Source of the DNA: DATFDN01 sp963762525
Lineage (GTDB): Bacteria; Pseudomonadota; Alphaproteobacteria; Acetobacterales; Acetobacteraceae
Direction of reading: 5' to 3'
NCBI GenBank assembly: GCA_963762525.1
Contig: CAVXKT010000002.1
Coordinates: 186,001-250,000, forward strand
Length of the DNA: 64,000 bases
Positions within the stretch are counted from its first letter, which is position 1. Each line of letters starts with the position of its first letter. Below the pieces are notes generated by a model. It made no database searches, was not told where the DNA came from, and saw only the letters and a program-made list of their open reading frames with translations. The position numbers and the translations under genes were made by a program. Positions 39,508-49,537 of the stretch are shown in pieces.

Positions 39508-39536
39508 GCCGCGCGGAGTGCGACATCCCGCGCATC

Positions 39537-40331
39537 ATGGCGCGGGATCTTCACCTCATTCCGGCTTCGATTCCACGCGTGGCGGTGGTGACCGGCGCCG
39601 CGCAACGGATCGGGCGCGCGATTGCGCTGGCATTGGCCGAGCAGGGCTTCGATGTCGGCGTGCATTGCCATACCAGCGTCGACGGCCGCCGAGGCGACGG
39701 CCGCGACCATTCGCGCGCGCGGCCGTCGGGCTGCGGTGCTCTGCGCCGATCTCCGCGCCGAGGCGGAGACGGCGGCGCTGTTGCCCGCAGCCCGCGACGC
39801 GCTGGGGGTGATCGGGGTGCTGGTCAATAACGCCAGCGCTTTCGAACGCGACGAGTGGAGCAGCGTCAGCCGCTCGTCCTGGGACCGCAGCCTGGAGACC
39901 AATCTCCGCGCGCCCTTCGTGCTCATGCAGCAATTCGCGCGCAGCCTGCCCGCTCTCGGCCGAAGGCGCGATGGTTAATCTGCTGGATCAGCGGGTGTGG
40001 TCGATCACGCCGCATTTCGTCTCCTATACCGTCGCCAAGGCCGGATTGTGGGCGCTCACGCAAGCCATGGCGCTGGCGTTGGCGCCGCGCATCCGGGTCA
40101 ACGGCATCGGCCCCGGCCCGGCGCTGCCGAGCCGCCGCCAGACCGAAGCGCAATTCGCCCGTCAATGCGCCTCGGTGCCGCTGCAACACGGCACGTCTGC
40201 CCGAGGAGATTGCGCGCGCCGTGGTCGCGATTCTCGGCTTTCCCGCGATGACCGGGCAGATGCTGGCGCTCGACGGCGGCCAGCATCTGCAATGGGCGTC
40301 GGGCCGATCGGCGCCGCCGCCGGAGGAGTAG
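39537..40331 (+). CDS. SDR family oxidoreductase, pteridine/dihydromonapterin-reductase-like
   Basis: About 264 residues from ATG 39537 (MARDLHLIPASIPRVAVVTG). Classical SDR features: VVTGAAQRIGRAIALALAEQ (TGxxxRIG nucleotide loop), VLVNNASAFERD (NNAS), active-site FVSYTVAKAGLWALTQAMA (YxxxK), and C-terminal LPEEIARAVVAILGFPAMTG with MLALDGGQHL. The TGAAQRIG loop and LDGGQHL end are typical of the PTR1/FolM branch, which reduces pterins, so a folate/pterin role is my best guess. Indels near 39680, 39958 and 40195. Confidence 0.8.
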
Positions 40332-40530
40332 ATGATCCTCAGTTGTCCACCCGGCGGGGAGGGCGAAAGCGGCGCCTCGGGGATCGCCAAGTGTTTTAAT
40401 TGCGTGACAGAGCCGTGAAGGAATGACTTGCTTTATCAGTAGGTTAGCAATCTGCCTAAAAAGAACGCAAGGTGCTGAAGCCCAAGCGCCGGGCCGGCTC
40501 GCGGGGTTGAGAGGCGATTCGGCCACAGAG

Positions 40531-40539
40531 TTATCCACA
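40531..40539 (+). promoter_or_regulatory. consensus DnaA box in the spacer upstream of uvrC
   Basis: The 256-bp region 40332-40587 between the SDR gene and uvrC has no gene I can support. It holds a perfect DnaA box TTATCCACA at 40531-40539 (within CAGAGTTATCCACACCG), a near-match TTGTCCACC at about 40342, and an AT-richer patch at 40395-40470 (GTGTTTTAATTGCG, CTAAAAAGAACG) that could hold the uvrC promoter. A single box fits DnaA-responsive regulation better than a replication origin. Confidence 0.4.
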
Positions 40540-40587
40540 CCGTTGGTGGAGAACTTCTCCGCCGCAACGCGGCGAGCAGCGCGATGA

Positions 40588-42458
40588 GTGACAACCACCC
40601 CTTCGTCCGGCGCCGCTGTGATCGAAGCCGCGCTGACAACCATGCCGAGCGATCCCGGAGTCTACCGGATGCTGGATGCGACGAGGCGACGCACTCTACG
40701 TCGGCAAGGCGCGCAATCTCAAGCGCCGCGTTATCGCCTATACGCGGGTCGGGCAATTGCCCGAGCGGCTGCGGCGAATGGTGACGGAGACGGTTTGCGT
40801 GGAAATCGTCACCACCCACACCGAGGCCGAGGCGCTGCTGCTTGAAGCCAATCTCATCAAGCGTTTAAAGCCGCGCTTCAACATCGTGCTGCGCGACGAC
40901 AAGTCCTATCCGTGGCTGATGCTGACCGCCGATCACCCGTTCCCGCAGATCGCCAAGCATCGCGGCGCGCAGCTTCGCAAGGGCAGCTATTGGGGCCCGT
41001 TCGCCTCCGCCTGGGCGGTGAACCAGACGGTAACCGCCATGCAGCGCGTGTTCCTGCTTCGCTCGTGCCAGGACACCGTGTTCGCCAACCGCGGCCGGCC
41101 GTGTTTGCTGTATCAGATCCGTCGCTGCTCGGCGCCCTGCGTCGGGCGGATCACGGAGGCGGATTACGGCCGGCTGGTCGCGCCAGGCGAAGGCGTTCCT
41201 CGCCGGCAAGTCGGCGAGCGTGCAGCAGGAGTTGGCCACCGAGATGGAGCAGGCCGCGACCGCGCTCGAATTCGAGCGCGCGGCGGCGGTGCGCGACCGC
41301 ATCCGCGGCCTCACCTTCGTGCAGGGCAGCGACGTGGTGAACCCGGCGAGCTTGCAGGACGCCGACGTGATCGCGGCGTGGCAGATTGCCGGCCAGACCT
41401 GCGTGCAGGTGTTCTTCGTCCGTGGCGGCCGCAATAACGGCAATCGACCGTTCTTTCCCATCCATGCGCGCCATGAGGAGCCGGCCGAGGTGCTGTCGGC
41501 CTTCATCGCCCAGTTCTATGACGACAAGCCGCCGCCGCCCCTGGTGCTGACCAGCCATCCGCTGCCGGAACAGCCGCTGGTGGCCGAGGCGCTGAGCCTG
41601 AAGGCGGGGCGGCGGGTGGAGATCGCGGTCCCGCAACGCGGCGAGAAGCGCGCCGTGGTCGCGCATGCGGAGATCAATGCCCGCGAGGCGCTGGAGCGGC
41701 GACTGGCGGAGTCGGCGGGACAGGCGAAGCTGCTGGAAGCCGTGGCCCGGGTGTTCGATTTGCCGGCCTCGCCGGAACGGATCGAGGTCTACGACAACAG
41801 TCACATCATGGGCACCAACCCGTACGGCGTGATGATCGTGGCCGGCCCCGAAGGCTTCCTCAAGTCGGCCTATCGCAAATTCATCATTCGCGGCCCGGCG
41901 GCGCCGGGCGACGATTTCGCCATGATGCGGGAGGTGCTCGAGCGCCGCTTCGGCCGGTTGGTGAAGGCCGAAACCGAGGGGGCGGGCGAGGGCGACCGCC
42001 CCGACCTGGTGCTGATCGACGGCGGCGCCGGTCAGCTATCGGTGGCGCGTGCGGTCCTCGCCGATCTCGGCGTGACCGATGTCAAGCTGGTGGCGATCGC
42101 CAAGGGCCCCGACCGCGACGCGGGACGCGAGTGGTTTCACATCGACGGCGCCCCGCCGATGCAGCTGCCGCCGCGCGATCCGGTGCTCTATTATCTTCAG
42201 CGGTTGCGCGATGAGGCGCACCGCTTCGCCATCACCACCCATCGTGCCGGCCGCTCTCGCGCGCTGGTGCGGAGCGAGCTCGACGAGATTTCCGGTATCG
42301 GCGCCGCCCGCAAACGAGCGCTGCTCAACCACTTCGGCTCGGCGCGCGGGGTGAAGCAGGCGGGGCTTCCCGACCTGGAGGCGGCGCCCGGCATTTCCCG
42401 CGAGACCGCACGGCGGATTTACGCGCATTTCCATCCCGGCGTGCGGATGGAGGGGTGA
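40588..42458 (+). CDS. uvrC: excinuclease ABC subunit UvrC
   Basis: About 623 residues. N-terminal GIY-YIG nuclease: PGVYRMLDATG, ALYVGKARNLKRRVIAYT, TEAEALLLEANLIKRLKPRF; Cys-rich CLLYQIRRCSAPCVGRI; UVR domain (ELATEMEQAATALEFERAAA); RNase H-like C-terminal nuclease (ERIEVYDNSHIMGTNPYGVM, DLVLIDGGAGQLSVARAV); and a final helix-hairpin-helix (ISGIGAARKRALLNHFG). It makes both incisions in excision repair. GTG 40588 is used as start; an ATG at 40584 is in another frame. Extra bases near 40685 and 41183 break the frame. Confidence 0.95.
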
Positions 42459-42470
42459 TAGCAGAATCCT

Positions 42471-42529
42471 TTGCGCTGAACTTTTTTCCGTCAATGCGAG
42501 CGCGGCGAAGGCGAGGGGTTCAGCGCAAC
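42471..42529. terminator. long-loop inverted repeat at convergent uvrC / HATPase 3' ends
   Basis: TTGCGCTGAAC (42471-42481) and its exact reverse complement GTTCAGCGCAA (42519-42529) form an 11-bp stem with a 37-nt loop, between the uvrC stop and the convergent HATPase gene; a TTTTTT run follows the left arm. The right arm covers the stop codon of the HATPase gene. It could act as a shared terminator or simply be a remnant repeat. Confidence 0.4.
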
Positions 42530-43276
42530 GCGTCGCCGGTGTTTCCGACTTCTCCCGCGACCGACAGCGGCGTACGGCTTTCGCGAACCGCGGCCGCCGG
42601 TGCTTTCGTCGCCGGCGACGGGATCGGGCGCGCCGCCGGCGCATCCGCCTCGGCGCGCGGCGCTGCCGGCTCGGGAAGGCGGATCACGACCTTCGTGCCG
42701 GCGCCCTTGCGCACATCGACGTCGAGCGTGCCGCCCTGCAACGCCACCAGTTGCGCCGCGTCGCGCAGGTTGGCCTCCTGCTCCTCGCGCTCGATCGTCG
42801 GGCCGTCGTCGAGGATCGAGACCTGCACGCGCCCGCCATGGCGGCCCGCGGCAACCAGAACCCGGCCGCCGGCAGCGTGGCCGATGGCATTCGCCAGCGC
42901 CTCGGCCACCACCCGGCGCAGAACGCCGCTGTCGGCGCGCACGATCAAGTCGGGCTCGGCGGCGATCTCCAGCCGCGCCTGCCATACCGTCGCCAGCGGC
43001 TCGTGCTCGTGCATGACGGTGCGCAGCTCCGCCGCGAGATCGATCTCACCGCCTTGGCAGAGGCGGCGAGCCGGTGGCGGCACGCGCATCGAAGCCGCGC
43101 GTCTCGGCATCGATCCGCGCCTCCCGTCGAGCGCGAACCAATCCGCCCGCGAGCAATCCGCCGGTCGCCACCGCCGAAACCCGGCGAGCGGGACCACAGA
43201 TATTCGCAGGCCGGAGGTCAACGCCGCCAACGTCCACATTATTGGAATTTACACTCAGAAGGTTGCGTTCGAGCAA
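42520..43276 (-). CDS. histidine-kinase-like ATPase domain protein (partial kinase architecture)
   Basis: The C-terminal ~170 residues form a HATPase_c domain: N-box VVAEALANAIGHAAGGRVLV, G1-like VSILDDGPTIEREEQEANL, and GGTLDVDVRKGAGTKVVIRL (G2 region), then a Pro/Ala-rich tail. N-terminally there is only GEIDLAAELRTVMHEHEPLA, and no clear DHp helix with a phospho-accepting His is seen. Two frames compete upstream: one starting at 43276 (MLERNLLSVNSNNVDVGG, leading to a helix with TGGLLAGGLVRARREARI) and joining via an indel near 43085; the other starting at 43239 without an indel. No response regulator is adjacent. Function unknown; a degenerate sensor kinase is most likely. Confidence 0.65.
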
Positions 43277-43310
43277 GCTGTTTCCATGACTACCATCGCG
43301 TGCCCCGCCG

Positions 43311-44668
43311 TCAATGCCGCGCCGTCGCCGCAGCGTAGCCGATTCGATCCGCGGGAAGCACCGGCCGGCTTGCCGCGACGCGCTGCAAGATCATCCGAAC
43401 ATCGCCCGCCAGCCCCGCTTTCAGCGATGCATCCAAATACAGCTGTTCCAACACGTCCTGCTGCGCGTGGCTTCCACCCATCCGCGACATCCCGTCAAGC
43501 GCCGGACGCATCAGCGCCACCGCCTCTCGATGGCGCGCCGCGCGCATTGGCGAGCACGGCGGCGCTCACCGGCACCGCGTAGCGAGCCGACAATCGCCGC
43601 CGTTTCGCCGACACCCTCGCCCGCCTCGCGCGCCGCATCCAGCATCCGCTCGGCGACCTCGAAGCGGCCGGTCGCGCACAGCGCCATCATCCAGTGCGGC
43701 AGCGTGAAGGCCGACAGACAGTCGCCGATACGCGATTGCGCCTTGTCCGCCAACTCCGCCCACCGCTCGCCGACATCGACCCCCAGCCGTTCGAGGCGAA
43801 ACAGCATCGAGGCTGCGTTCTGCACGTCGATATAAAGATCGGGGATGGCCCGCGTCAGCGGCGCCGCGAGGTCGCGAATCGCACCGTCGTAGAGTTGCAG
43901 CACGCGCGCGGTGTCGCCGCGCTCCAGGTGAAACATCGCCTGATGCCAGAACAGATGATGACGGAGATTGTTGGCGCTCTCCCAGTTGGCGCACAGGCCA
44001 TCGATCCACTCGATCCCCTCCTCCCGGCGCCCCTGCATCTCCATCACATGCGCGACGCCATGCGCCGCCCAGAGGTCGGCCTGGTCGTGGCTCGATCGCG
44101 GCGCGCCCGGCAATCTCGGCCTCCGCATAACGACCGCACTCCTCCAACGCGAAGCAGCGGCAGGCGAGCACGGAGGCGAAGCCGGGCAGATCCTCGCCCC
44201 AATGGGGTTGCACCGCGAGCACGGAGGCGAGCATGAGGTCGGGGCGGCCGCGCCAGAAATGCAGGAAGTGCGCGAGCCGGAAGGCCAGGATGTCGCGCGG
44301 ATGCTCGGCCAGAATGTGCTCCCAGATCGAAGCGGCGCGGTCCGGGATGGCCGGCGATCCACGCCTCCAGCGCCCCGACATGCGCCTGCTCGCGCGCCGT
44401 CGCCGCCTCGGAGTAGCGGCGCGCCGATCGCCGCCGCTTCGACGGCGATCGGCAGATTGGCCCGCGCGAAGCCCTGCATTGCCAGATAGCCGCGCAGGCA
44501 ATGCGCCAGCCCGAAGCACGGGTCTGCGGCCAGCATCTCCTTGAGCCGTTCGGCCACGTCGGCGCGGTTGGCGAGCCAGGACGCGAGCAGCCGGTCGAAG
44601 GCCGCCGCGCCGACGCCGTCGGTGCTGAGCGCCAGGCCGCGGGCGTCGCGGGCGCCGACATGGTGCAT
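43311..44668 (-). CDS. TTC38-type tetratricopeptide repeat protein
   Basis: About 450 residues, all alpha-helical. Family hallmarks: AHCLRGYLAMQGFARANLPI, ADLWAAHGVAHVMEMQGRRE with EGIEWIDGLCANWE, and FWHQAMFHLERGDTARVLQL YDGAIRD, which match the TTC38 repeat group; the C-terminal repeats read LPHWMMALCATGRFEVAERM and MSRMGGSHAQQDVLEQLYLD. No signal peptide or enzyme motif. The biochemical function of this family in bacteria is not known to me. Indels near 44400, 44345, 44090 and 43560. The gene is divergent from cysD, 124 bp between starts. Confidence 0.75.
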
Positions 44669-44792
44669 GGCCGCCTTCTCCTGCTGCCCCGCTGCCGTAG
44701 CATGGTTTGGCGCCGGCAGCGTTACCCGACTTCAATGCCGTTGCGCCGCTGGTCCTGTTCCGTTAAGGGCGAGCCACCATTCGGACTTAGCC

Positions 44793-45702
44793 ATGCCTCG
44801 CCCCCTCCGTCCGGCGCATCTCGACCTCGCTGGAAGCCGAAGGCATCCACATCCTCCGGGAAGCCGTCGCGCAATCCGAACGCCCGGTGATGCTGTACTC
44901 GATCGGCAAGGACTCCTCGGTGCTGCTGCACCTGGCGCTGAAGGCCTTCTACCCGGCGCGACCGCCGTTTCCGCTGCTGCATATCGACACCACCTGGAAG
45001 TTCCGCGACATGATCGCGTTCCGGGACGCCACCGCCGCCCGGCTCGGGCTGGAGCTGCGCGTGCACACCAATCCCGAGGGCGTCGCCCGCAACATCAATC
45101 CGTTCGATCACGACAGCATAACCTACAACCGGGTGATGAAGACCGAGGCGCTGAAGCAGGCGCTCGATGCCGGACGCCATGATTGCGCGATCGGCGGCGC
45201 GCGGCGCGACGAGGAGCGCTCGCGCGCCAAGGAGCGCATCTTCTCAGTCCGCTCGGGGCACGCGTGGGAGCCGAAATTGCAGCGCCCGGAACTCTGGCGC
45301 CTCTACAACGGCCAACTCGCGCCCGGCCAGTCGTTGCGAGTGTTTCCATTATCGAACTGGACCGAGCTCGACGTATGGACCTACATCCTGCACGAAGGGA
45401 TCGAGGTCGTGCCGCTCTATTTCGCCAAGCCGCGCCCGACGGTGGCGCGCGACGGCGCGCTGATCGTCGTCGATGACGAGCGGATGCGGCTTCGATCGGG
45501 TGAACGACCCGAGGCGCGGCTGGTGCGCTTCCGCTCGCTCGGCTGCTACCCGCTCAGCGCCGCGGTGGAATCCGCCGCCGCCACGGTCGCGGAAATCGTC
45601 GCCGAGATGCGCTCGACGCGCGTCTCGGAACGCGCCGGGCGGCTGATCGACTTCGACCAGGACGCGTCGATGGAGAAGAAGAAGCGCGAGGGCTACTTCT
45701 GA
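44793..45702 (+). CDS. cysD: sulfate adenylyltransferase subunit 2
   Basis: About 302 residues. ATP-PP-loop enzyme that, with CysN, makes adenylylsulfate. ATG 44793 (MPRPLRPAHL); an extra base near 44829 shifts to TSLEAEGIHILREAVAQSER. PP-loop MLYSIGKDSSVLLHLALKAF near residue 35, IDTTWKFRDMIAFRD, GGARRDEERSRAKERIFSVR and the C-terminal KKKREGYF shared by all CysD. Its stop overlaps the cysNC start (TGATG). No upstream SAM or other riboswitch is visible in the 124-bp spacer. Confidence 0.94.
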
Positions 45703-47546
45703 TGCCGGACTCGATCCTGCGCGTGCTCGACCTGCGGCAGCGTCGATGACGGCAAATCCACCTGATCGGCCGGCTGCTGTGCGAATGCGGCGCCGTCCCC
45801 GACGATACGATGGCCGTGTTGGCGAACAACTCGCGACGCTTCGGCACGGTGGAGAACGGGCTCGACTATGCGCTGCTGGTGGACGGGCTCTCGGCCGAGC
45901 GCGAGCAGGGCGTGACCATCGACGTTGCCTACCGCTTCTTCGAGACCCCGCGCCGGCGCTTCATCCTCGCCGACGCGCCGGGCCATCAGCAATACACCCG
46001 CAACATGGTGACCGGCGCCTCGCTCGCCGATCTCGCGATCCTGCTGGTCGATGCGCGCAAGGGCCTGCTGGCGCAGACCCGCCGCCACGCCGCCATCGCC
46101 GCGATGCTGGGCATCGGCCGGATCGTGCTGGCGGTCAACAAGATGGATCTGGTCGACTTCGACCGCGCGGTGTTCGACCGCATCACCAGCGAGTTCGACG
46201 CCCTCGACCGAGCGGCTCGGCCCGCAGACGTGTGCGCGATCCCGATCGTCGCGCGCGACGGCGATAATGTCGTCGGCGGCCGGCGACGCGCATGGGTTGG
46301 TACCGCGGCCCCGGCGCTGCTCGCCGCGCTGGAAGCGGCGGAGCCGGTCAGCCGGGCAACCGGCCCGGCGCGCCTGGCGGTGCAATGGGTGAACCGTCCC
46401 GACCAGGCATTTCCGCGGCTATTGCGGCAATGTCACCGGCGGCCCGATGCGGCCGGGCGAGGCGGTGGTCAACGCGCTCTCGCGCACCGAGGCGCGGATC
46501 GCGCGCATCGTCACCGCCGAGGGCGATCTGGACGAGGCGCGTGCCCGGGCAGGCGGTCACGCTGGTGCTGGACCGCGAGATCGACGCCTCGCGCGGCGAC
46601 GTGCTCGCCGTTGCCCCGGCGCCCGAACTGGCCGAGCAGATCAATGCCCGCGTCGTGTGGATGGACGAGACGCCGCTGTTCCGCGGCCGCGCCTATCTGC
46701 TCATGCTCGGCACGCGGGCCGTGATCGGGACCGTCACCGAGATCGCCAGCCGCCTCGATGTCGAGACGCTGCACGAGGAAGCCGGCGCGCGAGCTGCACC
46801 TGAACGAGATCGGGTGCGTAGCGCTGTCGCTGTCGCAGCCGGTCGCCTGCGAGCCATACACCGCCAGCCGCGATCTGGGCGCCTTCATTCTGGTGGACCG
46901 GCTGACCCGCAACACCGTCGGCGCCGGAATGGTGACCGAGATCACCTCGGCGCGCAGCCCGATCTATTGGCACCAACTGGACGTGGACAAGTCGGCGCGT
47001 GCGGCGCTGAAGGCGCAGCGCCCGGCGGTTCTGTGGTTCACCGGCCTCTCGGGCGCCGGCAAATCCACCATCGCCAATCTGGTGGAGAAGCGGCTGCTGG
47101 CGCAGGGCCGGCACACGATGACGCTGGACGGCGACAATGTGCGCCATGGGCTCAACCGCGACCTCGGCTTCAGCGAAGCCGATCGCGTCGAGAACATCCG
47201 CCGCATCGCCGAGGTCTCGAAGTTGTTCGTCGAGGCGGGGCTGATCATCCTGGTCTCGTTCATCTCCCCCTATCGCGCCGAGCGGATGCTGGCGCGCGAG
47301 GCGGTCGAGGGCGGCGAGTTCGTGGAAATCTTCGTCGATACGCCGGTGGACGAGTGCCGCCGGCGCGATCCGAAGGGGCTCTACGCCAAGGCCGACGCCG
47401 GGGTGATCCGCAATTTCACCGGCGTCACCGCGCCCTACGAGGAGCCGCTGACGCCCGAAATCCGGCTGCGCACGCTGGAAGCCTCGCCCGAGGAACTGGC
47501 CGAGCAGGTGTTCGCCGCACTGCGCGCCCGCGGGATCGTCACTTGA
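45702..47546 (+). CDS. cysNC: bifunctional sulfate adenylyltransferase subunit 1 / adenylylsulfate kinase
   Basis: CysN part: P-loop TCGSVDDGKST just after the start (broken by indels near 45740 and 45770), EREQGVTIDVAYRFFETPRR (G2), DAPGHQQYTRNMVTGASLAD (G3), NKMDLVDFDRAVFD (G4). The C-terminal ~190 residues are an APS kinase: VLWFTGLSGAGKSTIANLVE, LDGDNVRHGLNRDLGFSEAD and FISPYRAERMLAREAVEGGE. So one protein activates sulfate to PAPS with CysD, a fusion common in alphaproteobacteria. More indels lie near 46275-46300, 46430, 46545 and 46790; the kinase half is intact. Confidence 0.94.
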
Positions 47547-47557
47547 TGACGGCCGCG

Positions 47558-47617
47558 CCCCCTCCCGCGATCTTGTTCCGCAAGGCGTATCGGGAGGGGG
47601 TTGGGGGAGGGACTGGC
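47558..47617. repeat. partial palindromic repeat (family A) at the 5' end of the UDG-like gene
   Basis: CCCCCTCCCG (47558-47567) and CGGGAGGGGG (47591-47600) form a 10-bp stem, followed by TTGGGGGAGGGAC, the same outer sequence as one arm of the family A palindromes at 30087 and 56444. Only a single arm is present, with an unusual 23-nt loop (CGATCTTGTTCCGCAAGGCGTAT). It fills the space between cysNC and the next gene and overlaps that gene's proposed start. Confidence 0.65.
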
Positions 47618-48200
47618 AGGCTCGACCAACTGGCCTCCACACGTCGCCGCCGAAGCCCGAGCGTGCCGGGCCTGCACCGATCTGCCGCTCGGTCCGCGGC
47701 CGGTGTTTCGGGTCTCCGCCACCGCGCGCGTCCTGATCGCCGGGCAGGCCCCGGGGACGAAGGTGCACGAGACCGGCATCCCGTGGAACGACGCCTCGGG
47801 CGATCGGCTGCGCGCCTGGCTCGCGATGGACCGCGCGCAATTCTATGACGAGTCGCTGATCGCCGTCGTGCCGATGGGGCTCTGTTATCCCGGCCGACTG
47901 CCGAACGGCGGCGACGCACCGCCGCGGCCCAACTGCGCCGGGTTGTGGCGCCCGCGCCTGCTCGCGGCGATGCCCGCGATCCGCCTCACCTTGCTGGTCG
48001 GCGGCTACGCGCTGCGCGATGCGCTCGGGCCCGGCGCGGTGGCCGATCGGGTGCGCCGATACCGCGATCACTTGCCGCGCTATTTCGCGTTGCCGCATCC
48101 CTCCTGGCGCACCACCGCCTGGGAGCGGCGCAACCCGTGGTTCACCGAAGAGGTGCTGCCGGCGCTGCGGGAGGCGATGGCGGCCGCGCTGATGCGCTGA
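47601..48200 (+). CDS. uracil-DNA glycosylase superfamily protein
   Basis: Up to 199 residues. UDG-fold motifs: VLIAGQAPGTKVHETGIPWN with DASGDRLRAWL (motif A region), the Cys pair RACRACTDLPLG at the N-terminus, LTLLVGGYALRDALG and the motif B-like FALPHPSWRTTAWERRNPWF near the C-terminus. Related to COG1573-type UDGs, although the exact base specificity is unknown. The start is uncertain: TTG 47601 lies in a repeat-derived sequence, and a start downstream near VAAEARACRAC may be used. It would act in base-excision repair if active. Confidence 0.75.
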   Translation: MGEGLAGSTNWPPHVAAEARACRACTDLPLGPRPVFRVSATARVLIAGQAPGTKVHETGIPWNDASGDRLRAWLAMDRAQFYDESLIAVVPMGLCYPGRLPNGGDAPPRPNCAGLWRPRLLAAMPAIRLTLLVGGYALRDALGPGAVADRVRRYRDHLPRYFALPHPSWRTTAWERRNPWFTEEVLPALREAMAAALMR

Positions 48201-48242
48201 CCGCCGGTTCGTGCGTGATCGCCCCTGAAGCCGGGCGCCGAA

Positions 48243-48479
48243 TCAGCCACGCCAAAATGGCTTGGCGATCTCATCGGCAACGGCGGCGCGCGACAGTCCG
48301 ATGTCGCCCAAGTCGCGCTCGCTCAAGCTGGCAAGCTCGCGTCGCGCGGATAGGCGCCGTCGCCAGAGTCGCCACACGGCAGCCGGGCGCCTGATCGCAT
48401 CCTGCGACGCCGCGCCAAGCTGGATAACGAGCGGCAATGGCCGAGAATTTGTCACCAGACGACGCTCCGAGCCGGCCAT
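48243..48479 (-). CDS. small DUF1127 protein
   Basis: 78 residues. The C-terminal half RRELASLSERDLGDIGLSRA followed by DEIAKPFWRG is the DUF1127 (YjiS-like) signature: a short Arg-rich helix-turn-helix-like module. In alphaproteobacteria such small proteins affect RNA turnover and phosphate or stress responses, but this one is uncharacterised. It is divergent from a LysR-type regulator 100 bp away, which may control it. Confidence 0.8.
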   Translation of the reverse strand: MAGSERRLVTNSRPLPLVIQLGAASQDAIRRPAAVWRLWRRRLSARRELASLSERDLGDIGLSRAAVADEIAKPFWRG

Positions 48480-48561
48480 GGCGGACCTCCTGTGCAAGAC
48501 CAGACCATGACCCAAAATTTGCGACCGAAGGCGGTGGAAACAAGCGATACTTTGTCCCGCT

Positions 48562-48580
48562 TGACATGAACTCGATGTCA
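48562..48580. promoter_or_regulatory. TGACAT-N7-ATGTCA inverted repeat, candidate LysR operator
   Basis: A perfect 6-bp inverted repeat TGACAT...ATGTCA spans 48562-48580, preceded by a T giving TTGACA (a sigma-70 -35 match), and followed by TGATAC. It overlaps the first possible ATG of the LysR gene (48580). A self-regulated divergent promoter for the LysR/DUF1127 pair is plausible, in which case translation would begin at the second ATG (48598). Confidence 0.35.
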
Positions 48581-49519
48581 TGATACGACCAAGCCCGATG
48601 ACCACCCCGCTGCCGTCGCTCAACGGCTTGCGCGCCTTCGAGGCGGCGGCGCGTTTGCTGAGCTTCACCCGCGCCGCCGCCGAGCTGAACGTCACCCAGA
48701 CCGCCATCAGCCATCAAATTCGCCGGCTTGAGGAACAGCTCGGGGTTCGTCTCTTCGTGCGGCGCAATCGAGCCTTGCAACTGACGCAGGAGGCGCAAGC
48801 CTACCTGCCGGCGGTGCGCACGGCTTTTGAGGATCTGCGCCGGGCGACGGCGCGACTGCAACACACGCATCGCGAGGGCGTACTCACCGTCAGCACGATG
48901 CCGTCGCTTGCCGCGAAGTGGCTGTTTACGCGCGTCGCGCGGTTCCAGGACGTGCATCCCGGCCTCACGGTCCACATCGCGACGTCCATCCGATTCGTGG
49001 ACTTCGAGCGCGGCGAGGCGGACATGGCAATTCGCTACGGACGCGGAGACTGGCCCGGGCTGCGAGCGGATTGGCTGATGGCGGACGATATCTTCCCGGT
49101 TTGCAGCCCGGCCTTGCTGAAGGGCCGAACACCGCTGCAACGGCCGGAGGATCTCGTGCGCCATACGTTGCTGCACAATACCGGCTGGCCGGAGGACTGG
49201 CGCCTCTGGCTGACGTCGGTGGGCTTGCCGCCGACGCTCGCCAGCGGTCGCGGGCTCAATTTCGATGATTCCGTGATGACGATCCAGGCGGCGATCGAGG
49301 GGCTCGGCGTCGCTCTCGGCTGGAGCCGCGTGGTCGAAGCCGACATCGCGGCCGGCCGCCTGATCGCACCGTTCGACACTGTTCTGCCGTCGGAGGCCGG
49401 GTACTGACGTCGTGGTTCCCCGGGCAACGGCCGACGCGCCGCACATTGCCTTGTTCCGCGAATGGCTCATCGCGTCCGTCACGCCGGGTCGGCCGGCTTC
49501 GCTCTCGCGATCAGGCTGA
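48580..49519 (+). CDS. LysR-family transcriptional regulator (GcvA-like)
   Basis: About 310 residues after correction. N-terminal winged HTH: LNGLRAFEAAARLLSFTRAA, LNVTQTAISHQIRRLEEQLG; effector domain with STMPSLAAKWLFTRVARFQD and RFVDFERGEADMAIRYGRGD, as in GcvA-type regulators. The frame as given stops early at 49407 (LPSEAGY), but removing one base near 49404 gives the normal C-terminus VVVPRATADAPHIALFREWL, stop at 49517-49519. The start could be ATG 48580 or 48598 (MTTPLPSLNG); the latter matches family starts better. The target gene is unknown; DUF1127 is the divergent neighbour. Confidence 0.85.
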
Positions 49520-49537
49520 GAGGCGATCCGCCGCCGG

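Noticed and set aside
40332..40587. Replication origin
   Set aside because: Only one exact DnaA box, limited AT content and no dnaA, parAB, hemE or gidA genes nearby.
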